64,000 bases of DNA, from assembly GCA_041687015.1 (NCBI GenBank), contig JAWLCT010000015.1:3916-67915 (forward strand), read 5' to 3'. A model generated the notes under the pieces. That model saw only the letters and a list, made by a program, of their open reading frames with translations, was not told where the DNA came from and ran no database searches. Origin of the DNA: JALOAT01 sp041687015 (GTDB lineage: Bacteria; Pseudomonadota; Gammaproteobacteria; Thiohalomonadales; Thiohalomonadaceae). A program made the position numbers and the translations under genes. Of the stretch, positions 1-11,739 are shown piece after piece (positions within the stretch are counted from its first letter, which is position 1; every line of letters begins with the position of its first letter).

Positions 1-25
1 CAGTACGGCTGAATTCACGTGCCAT
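1..25 (-). CDS. rbfA: Ribosome-binding factor A, 5' end only
   Basis: Only the first eight codons are in the window. Read on the minus strand from the ATG at 25 they give MAREFSRT, which matches the usual RbfA start (M-x-R-E-F-x-R). RbfA is a KH-fold 30S maturation factor. It lies immediately downstream of infB, as in the conserved rimP-nusA-infB-rbfA cluster, which supports the call despite the short fragment. The 78 bp between infB and this start contain a G/C-rich imperfect hairpin (arms aacggcg and cgccgtt) but no clear terminator, so co-transcription with infB is likely. Confidence 0.75.
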
Positions 26-103
26 GGTCCACCCCGCTCACGTCTTGCCAACGGAAACGGCGCCGCCCCGCACCAGGCGGAGCGACGCCGTTCAGGCTCC
101 GTT

Positions 104-2683
<2,580 letters not shown>

Positions 2684-2707
2684 GCACTACTCCTCGCTCA
2701 GCCCGCC

Positions 2708-4192
2708 TCAGGCCTCGAACCACGGCTTGCGGGCCGTCATGATGAGTTCGGCGGCGCGCGCTTCGTCCACGCCCTCGATCTCGGTCAACTCATCCACCGA
2801 CAATTCAGCCAGATCTTCCATGGTGACAACGCCGCGACGGGCCAGCGCAAACGCAAGCTCGCGGTCCATGCCATCCATGTGAAGCAGATCGTCCGCCGGT
2901 TCAGCGGTTTCTTCGCTGCTGATTTCACGCGTCACAAGTACGTCCTTGGCGCGCGCACGCAGCTCGTCGACGGTTTCCTGATCGAATTCTTCGATCTCCA
3001 GCATCTCGCTGACCGGTACGTAGGCCACTTCCTCGATACTCGAGAAACCTTCCTGCACCAGAATGCTGGCGATTTCCTCATCCACATCCAGCTGTTCCAT
3101 GAACAGCTGTACCAGGCGCCTTGCCTCGGCATCGGTCTTCTCAGCGGCCTGGTTCTCGGTCATGACGTTGAGTTCCCAGCCGGTCAATTCACTGGCAAGT
3201 CTCACGTTCTGACCGTTGCGGCCGATGGCTTGGGAGAGCTGCTCTTCGGCCACCGCCACGTCCATGCTGTGGGCATCTTCGTCGACCACGATGGACACCA
3301 CTTCCGCAGGGGACATGGCGTTGATGACAAACTGCGCCGGATTCTCGTTCCAGAGAATGATGTCGACGCGTTCGCCATTGAGTTCGTTGGTTACCGATTG
3401 CACGCGCGAACCACGCATGCCCACGCAGGCACCGACAGGATCGATGCGCGAGTCATTGGATTTGACAGCGATTTTCGCGCGCAGTCCCGGATCGCGTGCG
3501 GCGGCTTTAATTTCGATCAGCCCCTCGCCCACTTCAGGCACTTCCAGCTTGAACAGCTCAACCAGAAACTCGGGGCGGGTCCGGCTTACGAAAAGCTGTG
3601 GGCCCCGCGGTTCATGGCGCACGTCGAACAGGTAACCGCGCAGACGGTCGCCCGGACGCACGGCCTCACGGGCGATCATTTCCTCGCGGGCAATGAATGC
3701 CTCGGCATTGCCGCCCAGATCGAGATAGACATTGCCGCGCTCGACGCGCTTGACGATGCCCGTCACCAACTGGCCCTTGCGATCCAGGAAGGCATCGACC
3801 ACCTGGGCACGCTCGGCTTCGCGCACCTTCTGCACGATGACCTGCTTGGCCGTCTGCGCTGCGATACGCCCGAAGGCCACCGATTCGACCGGCTCTTCTA
3901 CATATTCGTCAGGCTGAATCGACGGATTGTCGATGCGTGCGGCAGACAAGGTGATCTCGCGTTCCGGCGCCTCCAGGGGCATGCCGTCGGCATCGTCGAC
4001 CACCCGCCAGCGGCGGAAGGTGTCATAGTCACCGGTGTTGCGGTCGATCTGCACGCGGATCTCCACGTCACCTTCGTAACGCTTCTTCGTCGCGGTCGCG
4101 AGCGCGGCCTCGATGGCCTCGAAGATGATCTCCTTGGCCACGCCCTTCTCGTTGGACACCGCATCTGCTACCAGAAGGATCTCTTTATTCAT
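2708..4192 (-). CDS. nusA: Transcription termination/antitermination protein NusA
   Basis: This 494-aa RNA polymerase-associated elongation factor is full length. The N-terminal domain starts MNKEILLVADAVSNEKG, which sets the start at 4192; an in-frame extension of 19 codons upstream lacks family similarity. An S1 domain follows (~135-200), then two KH domains (~230-345; VGACVGMRGSRV, and AIGRNGQNVRLA in KH2) and two C-terminal acidic helix-hairpin-helix repeats (~365-490). The duplicated C-terminal repeats are the enterobacterial-type architecture. The gene is co-transcribed with rimP and infB. Confidence 0.98.
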   Translation of the reverse strand: MNKEILLVADAVSNEKGVAKEIIFEAIEAALATATKKRYEGDVEIRVQIDRNTGDYDTFRRWRVVDDADGMPLEAPEREITLSAARIDNPSIQPDEYVEEPVESVAFGRIAAQTAKQVIVQKVREAERAQVVDAFLDRKGQLVTGIVKRVERGNVYLDLGGNAEAFIAREEMIAREAVRPGDRLRGYLFDVRHEPRGPQLFVSRTRPEFLVELFKLEVPEVGEGLIEIKAAARDPGLRAKIAVKSNDSRIDPVGACVGMRGSRVQSVTNELNGERVDIILWNENPAQFVINAMSPAEVVSIVVDEDAHSMDVAVAEEQLSQAIGRNGQNVRLASELTGWELNVMTENQAAEKTDAEARRLVQLFMEQLDVDEEIASILVQEGFSSIEEVAYVPVSEMLEIEEFDQETVDELRARAKDVLVTREISSEETAEPADDLLHMDGMDRELAFALARRGVVTMEDLAELSVDELTEIEGVDEARAAELIMTARKPWFEA

Positions 4193-4230
4193 ACCAGCCT
4201 CTACTCCAGCAAACCTGCGACCGCCGTCTT

Positions 4231-4695
4231 CTACGCCAGTGCGTCCCAATCCGGCACCACCTGCGCACGTTCGATATCCGCGAATGAAAAAGTGCGTTCG
4301 GTACCATCGATATCCAGCACCACCTGGTCGTCATGGACGCCCACAATACGACCCTTGAACTTGCGCCTGCCGCCTACCGGCACTTTCAGGCGCATCTGAA
4401 TCTCACTACCGAGAAAACGCTCGTAATGGTCGAGCTTGAACAGCGGGCGCTCGAGTCCGGGCGAAGACACTTCCAGGGTGTACTGACCCTGCACCGGGTC
4501 TTCCACGTCCAGAATGCTGCTGATTTGCCGGCTCGTACGCTCGCAATCCTCGAGCGTCACGCCTTCGGGTTTGTCGATGAATACCCGTAGCAGCGAATGG
4601 CGACCCTGCGCCAGGTATTCCACGCCAACCAACTCGTAGCCGAGCGCCGTCACAGCGGGCTCAATCAATGCTTCGAGCTTCGAAGCTTGCGCCAT
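4231..4695 (-). CDS. rimP: Ribosome maturation factor RimP
   Basis: This 154-aa 30S assembly factor begins MAQASKLEALIEPAVTALGY. The N-terminal alpha/beta domain contains the characteristic L-R-V-F-I-D stretch (LLRVFIDKPEGVTLEDC) and the VSSPGLERPLF segment. A C-terminal SH3-like barrel (~90-154) ends with the VVPDWDAL tail. The ATG at 4695 fits family N-termini; 13 in-frame codons further upstream do not. It is the first protein gene of the rimP-nusA-infB operon. The tRNA-fMet gene lies ~155 bp upstream, as in the Escherichia coli metY-rimP arrangement. Confidence 0.96.
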   Translation of the reverse strand: MAQASKLEALIEPAVTALGYELVGVEYLAQGRHSLLRVFIDKPEGVTLEDCERTSRQISSILDVEDPVQGQYTLEVSSPGLERPLFKLDHYERFLGSEIQMRLKVPVGGRRKFKGRIVGVHDDQVVLDIDGTERTFSFADIERAQVVPDWDALA

Positions 4696-4814
4696 TTGCG
4701 TTTCCCGAAAACAAAAAATGGGCCATAGGCCCACTCGATAATCAAAAAACCGAGGTTTACATGTGGATACAACACATGTCAGGCGCCTTAGCGCTCCGCT
4801 GGGCCCCGGGTAAC

Positions 4815-4835
4815 AAAAAGCCCCGATAACGGGGC
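4815..4835 (-). terminator. Rho-independent terminator of tRNA-fMet
   Basis: On the minus strand a 6-bp stem GCCCCG/CGGGGC with loop TTAT is followed directly by TTTTT. It lies 17 bp past the CCA end of the initiator tRNA. It would end the tRNA transcript before rimP, or allow partial read-through into it. Confidence 0.85.
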
Positions 4836-4851
4836 CTCTTCGCTACATAAG

Positions 4852-4928
<77 letters not shown>

Positions 4929-4940
4929 ACTGATTTAAAA

Positions 4941-4969
4941 ATAATACCTTAATCGCGGAGCCCTTTCAA
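4941..4969 (-). promoter_or_regulatory. Sigma70-type promoter for tRNA-fMet
   Basis: On the minus strand TTGAAA (4969-4964), a 17-bp spacer and TATTAT (4946-4941) form a near-consensus promoter. The tRNA 5' end is 12 bp past the -10. The -35 overlaps the stop codon of the DUF2818 gene, so the tRNA has its own promoter at the end of the nuo operon. Confidence 0.75.
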
Positions 4970-5286
4970 GACATTCGGCGCACGAAATAGTGGCGAAGAT
5001 CATGCCGGTAGATGAAACCCGGCAGGGCGAACACCAGAAACAGGCATAGCGTGGCCGCGTAAAACTCCCAGCTTTGCGGGTAACGCTCGCCGGTAAGCTT
5101 TTGCTCCAGGCCAATGGCCAGACCGCCAACAACCCCGTAAAGGACCAGCCATTCCAGCCAACGCTGCCAGGGTCGCTTATGACCGTTCGGCTTGTGGATG
5201 AAAAACACACGCTCACTGAGCCAAGGCAGGTTGGCAGCCAAAAAGGCAATCGCTACGAGTAGCCAGACGGCAAAACCGGTGGTCAC
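4966..5286 (-). CDS. DUF2818 family membrane protein linked to complex I
   Basis: This 106-aa protein has an N-terminal transmembrane helix (~3-20) and two more hydrophobic segments (~46-62 and ~74-92). A conserved P-W-L-S-E-R-x-F segment follows the first helix. It matches the DUF2818 family, small inner-membrane proteins typically encoded right after nuoN in beta- and gammaproteobacteria. The function is not established; position suggests complex I assembly or stability. It starts 67 bp after nuoN, past a hairpin. Confidence 0.85.
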   Translation of the reverse strand: MTTGFAVWLLVAIAFLAANLPWLSERVFFIHKPNGHKRPWQRWLEWLVLYGVVGGLAIGLEQKLTGERYPQSWEFYAATLCLFLVFALPGFIYRHDLRHYFVRRMS

Positions 5287-5310
5287 GACAAGTCCTGTTT
5301 CCGTTGTTTT

Positions 5311-5337
5311 CGACCTGCACCCATTGGATGCAGGTCG
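5311..5337 (-). repeat. Hairpin between nuoN and the DUF2818 gene
   Basis: A perfect 9-bp inverted repeat (cgacctgca/tgcaggtcg, 9-nt loop) lies in the 66-bp nuoN-DUF2818 gap. No U-tract follows on either strand. It is therefore more likely an mRNA-stabilising or processing hairpin than an intrinsic terminator. Confidence 0.5.
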
Positions 5338-5352
5338 GGAGAGAAAGTTCTA

Positions 5353-6792
5353 TCAGCCGGCCATCGCCGCGACGCAGAGAGCCATCAAGGGCCCGGGCAG
5401 CACGCCGAGGCCAAGCATGGCCAGCGCATTGGCACTGATGGTCATGCGCATACCCCAACCGGCCTCGAGCGGTGCGACGTCAGTGGGTTTGTCAAAATAC
5501 ATCAGCTTGACCACACGCAGGTAGTAGAAGGCGCCGATCACCGAGAACACGACCGCCGCCACCGCCAACCATACCAGGCCTACCTGCACTGCCGCCTGGA
5601 TGACGAACAGCTTGGCCCAGAAACCCAGAAACGGCGGCACGCCGGCCATCGAGAACATCACCATGAGCATCAGGAAGGCATGCCACGGGCTGCGCTCGTT
5701 GAGCCCCCGGAAGTCTTCGAGATTATCGGCCTCAAAGCCGGCGCGGCTGAGGAAAATGACCATGCCGAAACTGGCCAGGCTCATGAGGGCGTAGGACACC
5801 GCATAGAACAGACCCGCGGCATAGCCCGCCTCCGTCCCCGCCAGAACACCGAGCAGGATGAAGGCGACGTGGGAAATGGCCGAGTACGCCAACATGCGCT
5901 TGATGTTGGTCTGGGCGATAGCGATGACGTTGCCCACCGCCAGGGACAGCAGCGTGAGAATGATGAGGATGTCCTGCCACTGGGCGTGCAGTCCGCCCAA
6001 GCCGTCGACGAGCAAGCGCATGAGCATGGCGAAAGCGGCGAGTTTGGGGGCCGTGCTCATGTACACGGTCACGGTGGTCGGGGCGCCGTGATAGACGTCG
6101 GGCACCCACATGTGGAATGGCACGGCGCCAAGCTTGAAAGCCACGCCGATGATGATGAACACCAGGGCGAAGGCGAGCACCACCGGCTGTCCGGCGCCGG
6201 CCGAAATGGCCGCATGGATTTCGGCGAGGTCCAGGCTGCCCGTCATGCCGTACAGCATGGACATGCCATACAGCAGCATGGCGGAAGCCATGGCGCCCAG
6301 CACGAAATACTTCATCGCCGCCTCCGACGCCACGACGGAATCGCGCTGCATGGCGACCATGGCATACAGCGACAGGGACATCAGTTCCAGGCCCAAATAG
6401 ACGGTGAGCAGGCTGTGGGCCGAGATGAGGATCATCATGCCCAGCAAACCCAACAAGCCCAGCACGAAATACTCGCCCCGCAACATCTCACGCTCGCGCA
6501 GGTAGCGCGGTGCATACAGGAAAGCCACCGCTACGGCCACGTAGGCGGCCAGTTTCAGCAGTACCGCCATGCCATCGAGCACGAAGAAGCCCGAGAACAC
6601 GACCTGATCGGCTTCGCCGTACAGACCGAGCGTGAGCAGGAAGGCGCCGGCGAGGGTGCCGAGAGACAGCATGAAGGTAATGCTGCGGCGCGCCTCGGAA
6701 AGGAACGGATCGATGAGCAGAATGGCGCAGGCCATCCCGAGCACGAAGACTTCCGGCAACACCGGCAGAAGCTGCGACATTTCGAAATTCAT
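5353..6792 (-). CDS. nuoN: NADH-quinone oxidoreductase subunit N
   Basis: This 479-aa antiporter-like membrane subunit of complex I forms one of the three proton channels of the membrane arm. It is hydrophobic throughout with about 14 predicted helices. The conserved central region contains GLELMSLSLYAMVA and a later VGNVIAIAQTNIKRMLAYSA block, where the conserved Lys and broken-helix region sit. The length equals the family norm (~485). It is the last nuo subunit, 12 bp downstream of nuoM. Confidence 0.98.
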   Translation of the reverse strand: MNFEMSQLLPVLPEVFVLGMACAILLIDPFLSEARRSITFMLSLGTLAGAFLLTLGLYGEADQVVFSGFFVLDGMAVLLKLAAYVAVAVAFLYAPRYLREREMLRGEYFVLGLLGLLGMMILISAHSLLTVYLGLELMSLSLYAMVAMQRDSVVASEAAMKYFVLGAMASAMLLYGMSMLYGMTGSLDLAEIHAAISAGAGQPVVLAFALVFIIIGVAFKLGAVPFHMWVPDVYHGAPTTVTVYMSTAPKLAAFAMLMRLLVDGLGGLHAQWQDILIILTLLSLAVGNVIAIAQTNIKRMLAYSAISHVAFILLGVLAGTEAGYAAGLFYAVSYALMSLASFGMVIFLSRAGFEADNLEDFRGLNERSPWHAFLMLMVMFSMAGVPPFLGFWAKLFVIQAAVQVGLVWLAVAAVVFSVIGAFYYLRVVKLMYFDKPTDVAPLEAGWGMRMTISANALAMLGLGVLPGPLMALCVAAMAG

Positions 6793-6804
6793 CGGCTGTT
6801 CCCG

Positions 6805-8319
6805 TCAGATCTTGGATACGGCGATGTGCTCGACCAGGTTCTGCACGGTGGCGTGCATCACCTCGAGCAGCGGATTGGGCCAAAGGCCGAGCAGCAACAC
6901 GCCCACGGCCAACACGGCGAGGAAGAGAAATTCCCGCCCGTTCACGTCCTTCAGCGCCGCCACGGCATCGCTTCCGACACTACCGAATACCACGCGCTTG
7001 ACCATCCACAGGGTGTAGGCCGCACCGATGATGAGCGTGGTGGCCGCCAGGAAGGCGTACCAGAAGTCAGCCTTGAACGCACTCAGGATGACCATGAACT
7101 CACCCACGAAGCCCGAGGTACCCGGCAGGCCCGCGTTGGCCATGGCAAACAACACCATGAACCCAGCGAACACCGGCATCACGTTGGCAACCCCGCCGTA
7201 ATCGGCGATGAGACGGCTGTGCAAACGGTCATAAAGCACACCGACGCACAGGAACATGGCCCCGGACACCAGACCGTGGGACACCATCTGCACCATGCCG
7301 CCCTCAATGCCCATGGCGGCACCGCTGAAGCTGCCGGTGTTTTCGGCGATAGCCCAGGCAAGGAAGAAGCCGAGCGTGACGAAACCCATATGTGCAATGG
7401 ACGAATAGGCGATGAGCTTCTTCATATCCTGCTGGATCAACGCCACGAAACCGATGTAGACCACAGCGACCAGCGACAGCCCGATCATCAGCCAGTCGAG
7501 TGCATGGCTCGCATCCGGTGCGATGGGCAGGGAAAAGCGCAGGAAACCGTACGCGCCCACCTTGAGCATGATCGCCGCCAGGATCACCGACCCGCCGGTG
7601 GGGGCCTCCACGTGGGCGTCGGGAAGCCAGGTGTGCACCGGGAACATGGGCACCTTCACCGCGAAGGCCACCAGGAAGGCCAGGAAGATGAGGATCTGCG
7701 CGGTCATGCCGATGTTGACCGCGTGGAAGTCGAGAATCGCGAAGCTGCCTGCCTGCACATACAGGTACAGCAGCGCGACCAGCATGAACACCGAACCGAA
7801 GAAGGTGTACAGGAAAAACTTGATGGTCGCGTAGACGCGGTTGGGACCGCCCCACATGCCGATGATGATGAACATCGGAATGAGCATGGCTTCCCAGAAC
7901 ACGTAGAACAGTGCGGCGTCGAGCGCGGCGAATACACCGTTGATGAGGCCTTCCATCACCAGGAAAGCCGCCATGTACTGGGAGGGCCGCTGCTTGATGA
8001 CCTCCCACCCGGCGATCACGACCAGCACGGTGGTGAAGGTGGTGAGCACGATGAGCGGCATGGCAATGCCGTCGACGCCCAGGTGGTAATTGATACCGAA
8101 GCTTTCAATCCACGGGCGGAACTCGACGAACTGCATGTCGGCGGTGTCGATGGCGAAGCCGGTAAAGAGCGGAATCGACAGCAACAAGGTGAGAAACGCG
8201 ACCAGAAGGGCAGCCAGCTTTGCGGTTTCGGCGCGTTGATCGCCAATGGCGAGCACCAGCGCGCCACCGATGATGGGCACCCAGATCACGAGGCTGAGAA
8301 GAGGCAGTTCGGAAAACAT
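6805..8319 (-). CDS. nuoM: NADH-quinone oxidoreductase subunit M
   Basis: This 504-aa antiporter-like proton-pumping subunit of complex I contains the conserved EAMLIPMFIIIGMWG stretch (with the essential Glu of TM5). Further on are the Lys-bearing FLVAFAVKVPMFPVHTWLPD segment and the LIQQDMKKLIAYSSIAHMG block. The family is usually ~500 aa, so it is full length. It lies 27 bp downstream of nuoL. Confidence 0.98.
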   Translation of the reverse strand: MFSELPLLSLVIWVPIIGGALVLAIGDQRAETAKLAALLVAFLTLLLSIPLFTGFAIDTADMQFVEFRPWIESFGINYHLGVDGIAMPLIVLTTFTTVLVVIAGWEVIKQRPSQYMAAFLVMEGLINGVFAALDAALFYVFWEAMLIPMFIIIGMWGGPNRVYATIKFFLYTFFGSVFMLVALLYLYVQAGSFAILDFHAVNIGMTAQILIFLAFLVAFAVKVPMFPVHTWLPDAHVEAPTGGSVILAAIMLKVGAYGFLRFSLPIAPDASHALDWLMIGLSLVAVVYIGFVALIQQDMKKLIAYSSIAHMGFVTLGFFLAWAIAENTGSFSGAAMGIEGGMVQMVSHGLVSGAMFLCVGVLYDRLHSRLIADYGGVANVMPVFAGFMVLFAMANAGLPGTSGFVGEFMVILSAFKADFWYAFLAATTLIIGAAYTLWMVKRVVFGSVGSDAVAALKDVNGREFLFLAVLAVGVLLLGLWPNPLLEVMHATVQNLVEHIAVSKI

Positions 8320-8346
8320 GCAGCCAGATCCTTATCGTTCTCGTGT

Positions 8347-10302
8347 TCAGCCGAGCACGAACAAACCGAAGAGAAGCAACAAGCCCACAATCATCGCGAA
8401 GGCATAGTGGTACAGATAACCGGACTGCACCCAACGGGTGACGGCCGCGGTCCAGCCGACCACGCGCGCTGTGCCGTTCACGAGGAGCCCGTCGATGACA
8501 GTCACGTCGCCTGCACGCCACAGCACCCGGCCGAGACCGCGGCTGCCACCGGCGAAGAACCAGTCGTTGAACTCGTCGAAACCGTACTTACGCTCCAGGA
8601 CCCGGTGCAGAGTGCTGAAGCGGGCCGCGATGCGCGCCGGCAATTCCGGGCGACGAATGTACAGATACCAGGCCACGAACACACCCGCGGCAGCCAGCCA
8701 CACCGGCGGCGCCATGAGGCCGTGCAGGGTCATGGCGAACCAACCGTGATAGTCCTGGGCCAGACGGCCGAGCACGTCATGCTCGGGGAGCACGGTAATG
8801 GCGCCGGCGAAGAAATCGCCAAAGGCCATGTCACCCACGTACATCGCACCCGCCAGCACGGACGGCACCGCAAGTGCCACCAGGGGCACGGTGATCACCC
8901 ACGGGGATTCGTGCAGGTGTTCCCTGGTGTGGTGATCCATGCGCTCTTTGCCGTGGAACACCAGGAAGTACATACGGAAGCTGTACAGGGCGGTGATGAA
9001 CACGCCCAGCAGCACGGCCACATAAGCGAAGCCCGCGCCGGGGATTTCCGAGTGGCGCACGGCCTCGATGATCACGTCCTTGGAGAAAAAGCCTGCAAAG
9101 CCGGGAAAACCGATGAGCGCCAGGGTACCCACCAAGCCGGTGAGCCAGGTGATCGGCATGTACTTACGCAGGCCGCCCATTTTGCGCATGTCCTGCTCGT
9201 GGTGCATGGCCACGATCACGGAACCGGCGCCCAGGAACAGCAGCGCCTTGAAGAAGGCGTGGGTCATCAGGTGGAACACGCCCGCCGCGTAGGCCGACGC
9301 GCCCAGCGCCACCGTCATGTAACCCAGCTGCGACAAGGTGGAATAGGCAACCACGCGCTTGATGTCGTGCTGAACCAGGCCGAGCAGCCCCATGAAGAAG
9401 GCGGTGATAGCGCCGATCACGAGCACCACACTGAGCGCCGTGGTCGAAAGCTCATACAGCGGCGACATGCGCGCCACCATGAAGATGCCGGCGGTGACCA
9501 TGGTGGCCGCGTGAATCAGGGCCGAGATGGGGGTCGGGCCTTCCATGGAGTCCGGCAACCAAACGTGCAGCGGCCACTGAGCGGACTTGCCCATGGCACC
9601 GACGAACAGCAGCAGGCAGATCACCGTCATGGCATTCCACTCGGTGCCGGGAATGACCTGCATGGTCAGATCCTTGTGCAGCTCGGCGGTGGCGAAAACC
9701 GAGTTGTAATCGAGGGTGTTGAAGTAGAACAGCACGCCCGCGATACCCAGCACGAAGCCGAAGTCACCCACACGGTTCACCAGGAATGCCTTGAGATTGG
9801 CATAGATGGCGCTCTCGCGGGTGTACCAGAATCCGATCAGCAGATAGGAGACCAGGCCCACGGCTTCCCAGCCAAAAAACAACTGCATGAAGTTGTTCGC
9901 CATCACCAGCATGAGCATGGAGAAGGTGAACAGGGAGATATAGCTGAAAAAGCGCTGGTAGCCCGGGTCGTCATGCATGTAGCCGATGGTGTAGATGTGC
10001 ACCATCAACGACACGAAGGTGACCACCACCATCATCATGGCGGTGAGCTTGTCGACCAGGAAGCCGACTTCGAAGCGCACACCGTCGCTGACTGCCCAGG
10101 TGTAGACACTTTGGTTGATGATGTCGGCGCCCGCCACGGCGATTTGGTAGAAGACCACCAGCGAGCCGAGGAACGCGACGGCTACACCCAGAATGGCTGC
10201 ACGATGGGACCATTCCCGTCCGATGGCCTTACCGAACAGGCCTGCGATGATCGCACCGGCAAGCGGTGCGAGCACGATAGCGATATTGAGCGACTCCAGC
10301 AT
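8347..10302 (-). CDS. nuoL: NADH-quinone oxidoreductase subunit L
   Basis: This 651-aa distal membrane-arm subunit of complex I is related to Mrp antiporters. Key landmarks are FFGWEAVGLVSYLLIGFWY (conserved Glu on TM5), GKSAQWPLHVWLPDSMEGPT (TM7 Lys region) and LVQHDIKRVVAYSTLSQLGY. A long C-terminal extension should form the lateral HL helix and a final transmembrane anchor. It is slightly longer than the E. coli protein (613 aa), as in many gammaproteobacteria. It starts 3 bp after the nuoK stop, so translation is probably coupled. Confidence 0.98.
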   Translation of the reverse strand: MLESLNIAIVLAPLAGAIIAGLFGKAIGREWSHRAAILGVAVAFLGSLVVFYQIAVAGADIINQSVYTWAVSDGVRFEVGFLVDKLTAMMMVVVTFVSLMVHIYTIGYMHDDPGYQRFFSYISLFTFSMLMLVMANNFMQLFFGWEAVGLVSYLLIGFWYTRESAIYANLKAFLVNRVGDFGFVLGIAGVLFYFNTLDYNSVFATAELHKDLTMQVIPGTEWNAMTVICLLLFVGAMGKSAQWPLHVWLPDSMEGPTPISALIHAATMVTAGIFMVARMSPLYELSTTALSVVLVIGAITAFFMGLLGLVQHDIKRVVAYSTLSQLGYMTVALGASAYAAGVFHLMTHAFFKALLFLGAGSVIVAMHHEQDMRKMGGLRKYMPITWLTGLVGTLALIGFPGFAGFFSKDVIIEAVRHSEIPGAGFAYVAVLLGVFITALYSFRMYFLVFHGKERMDHHTREHLHESPWVITVPLVALAVPSVLAGAMYVGDMAFGDFFAGAITVLPEHDVLGRLAQDYHGWFAMTLHGLMAPPVWLAAAGVFVAWYLYIRRPELPARIAARFSTLHRVLERKYGFDEFNDWFFAGGSRGLGRVLWRAGDVTVIDGLLVNGTARVVGWTAAVTRWVQSGYLYHYAFAMIVGLLLLFGLFVLG

Positions 10303-10305
10303 CCG

Positions 10306-10611
10306 CTAACCCCTCAGAGTTCCGACATCATCCACGTTGATGCTGCGCCGGTTGCGGAACAGCACTACGAGGATGGCGAGCCCAATCGCCGCTTCGGCAG
10401 CCGCCACGGTCAGGATGAAAAACACAAACACCTGGCCGGCGGTGTCGCCGAGGTAATGGGAAAAGGCGATGAAATTCATGTTCACCGCCAAGAGCATCAA
10501 TTCCACGCACATGAGCAGGATGATGACGCTTTTGCGGTTGATGAAAATGCCGGCCATGCTCAGGCAGAAAAGAACGGCGCCGACGATGAGATAATCCGAA
10601 AGCTCTACCAT
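10306..10611 (-). CDS. nuoK: NADH-quinone oxidoreductase subunit K
   Basis: This 101-aa membrane subunit has three transmembrane helices. The start MVELSDYLIVGAVLF is set by family length (100-102 aa); the 14-codon upstream extension is not family-like. Both buried glutamates of the proton path are visible: one in the second helix (LLMCVELMLLAVN) and one in the third (AAAEAAIGLA). It sits between nuoJ and nuoL with 10-bp and 3-bp gaps. Confidence 0.97.
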   Translation of the reverse strand: MVELSDYLIVGAVLFCLSMAGIFINRKSVIILLMCVELMLLAVNMNFIAFSHYLGDTAGQVFVFFILTVAAAEAAIGLAILVVLFRNRRSINVDDVGTLRG

Positions 10612-10621
10612 GACGTGCCCC

Positions 10622-11227
10622 TTAGCGGCGCTCCTCCGGTTGCATCTGCACAAGCCGCACGCGCTCTTCGCGGCGCACTGCCACCTGACGGGATACGCGC
10701 TGCTGCTTGGTTTCCGGGCGCCGGCGCAGGGTCAGCACGATGGCTGCCACGATGGCCACCAGGAGAATGACCGCCGCGACTTCGAACGGGAACACATAAG
10801 TGGTGTAAAGCACCTGTCCGAGGGCCTGGGTGTTGCTGTAATCAGTGGCCTGGCGTACCGGCTCGCCGGTCACTTCCAACGAGAAGTGCCCGCCGCCGAG
10901 CACGAAGGCCATGATGCCGACCACCATCAGCGCCACCAGTGCGCCGATGGGCAGGTAGCGCGCAAACCCTTCGCGCAGAGCGGCCATATCGATGTCGAGC
11001 ATCATCACCACGAAAATGAACAGCACCATCACGGCGCCCACGTAAACCAATACCAGGGCAATCGCGAGGAACTCCGCCTCAAGCAACATCCACAACCCCG
11101 CGCTTGCCACAAACGCAAGCACCAACGACAGCGCTGCGTGGACCGGGTTGCGCACCGTGATAACCATTCCCGCCGCCATGATGAGCACGGCGGAAAAGGC
11201 ATAGAAGAGCAATTGTTCGAAACTCAT
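10622..11227 (-). CDS. nuoJ: NADH-quinone oxidoreductase subunit J
   Basis: This 201-aa membrane subunit of complex I has five predicted helices. It contains the conserved VYVGAVMVLFIFVVMML segment that forms the pi-bulge TM3 involved in coupling. The C-terminal ~35 residues are basic and hydrophilic (TLRRRPETKQQRVSRQ), a longer tail than in E. coli NuoJ. It lies between nuoI (13 bp) and nuoK (10 bp). Confidence 0.96.
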   Translation of the reverse strand: MSFEQLLFYAFSAVLIMAAGMVITVRNPVHAALSLVLAFVASAGLWMLLEAEFLAIALVLVYVGAVMVLFIFVVMMLDIDMAALREGFARYLPIGALVALMVVGIMAFVLGGGHFSLEVTGEPVRQATDYSNTQALGQVLYTTYVFPFEVAAVILLVAIVAAIVLTLRRRPETKQQRVSRQVAVRREERVRLVQMQPEERR

Positions 11228-11240
11228 TCGGGTCTGTTCC

Positions 11241-11729
11241 TCAGCGGTATTTGGCTTGCTGCGCCCGATCCTCGGCGATCTGCTTCTCGAACCTGTCCCC
11301 GACCGCCAGCAGCTTGTCCTTGGTCATGTACAGGTCCTCACGGGACTCGCCGTGATATTCGTAAAAACGCGTTTCGACGATGGAATCCACCGGACAGGAT
11401 TCCTCACAGAATCCGCAGTAAATGCACTTGGTCAGGTCGATATCGTAACGGGTGGTGCGGCGGGTGCCGTCTTCGCGACGATGCGACTCGATGCGAATGG
11501 CCATCGCCGGGCATACCACTTCGCACAGCTTGCACGCGATGCAGCGCTCCTCGCCGTTGGGGTAGCGGCGCAGTGCATGCAGTCCGCGAAACCGCGGCGA
11601 TTGCGGGGCCCGCTCTTCGGGGTATTGCACGGTGAACTTGCGCCCGAAGAGATAACGGCCCGTAACCGACATGCCGGCGAACAACTCCAGCAGGAACAGG
11701 CTCTTGAAGAAACGGAGTATGGATTTCAT
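11241..11729 (-). CDS. nuoI: NADH-quinone oxidoreductase subunit I
   Basis: This 162-aa peripheral-arm subunit carries clusters N6a and N6b. Two ferredoxin motifs are intact: CIACKLCEVVCP and CIYCGFCEESCP, each C-x2-C-x2-C-x3-CP. The N-terminus (MKSILRFFKSLFLLELFAGM) is amphipathic and docks to the membrane arm. The ATG at 11729 gives the family length; the 18-codon upstream extension is not conserved. It starts 10 bp after nuoH. Confidence 0.98.
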   Translation of the reverse strand: MKSILRFFKSLFLLELFAGMSVTGRYLFGRKFTVQYPEERAPQSPRFRGLHALRRYPNGEERCIACKLCEVVCPAMAIRIESHRREDGTRRTTRYDIDLTKCIYCGFCEESCPVDSIVETRFYEYHGESREDLYMTKDKLLAVGDRFEKQIAEDRAQQAKYR

Positions 11730-11739
11730 GCCGTTCACC

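Noticed and set aside
5680..10770. A 1696-codon open frame on the plus strand
   Set aside because: It is antisense to nuoN, nuoM, nuoL and nuoK and has a His/Gln/Glu-rich, low-complexity translation typical of the reverse frame of high-GC membrane genes.
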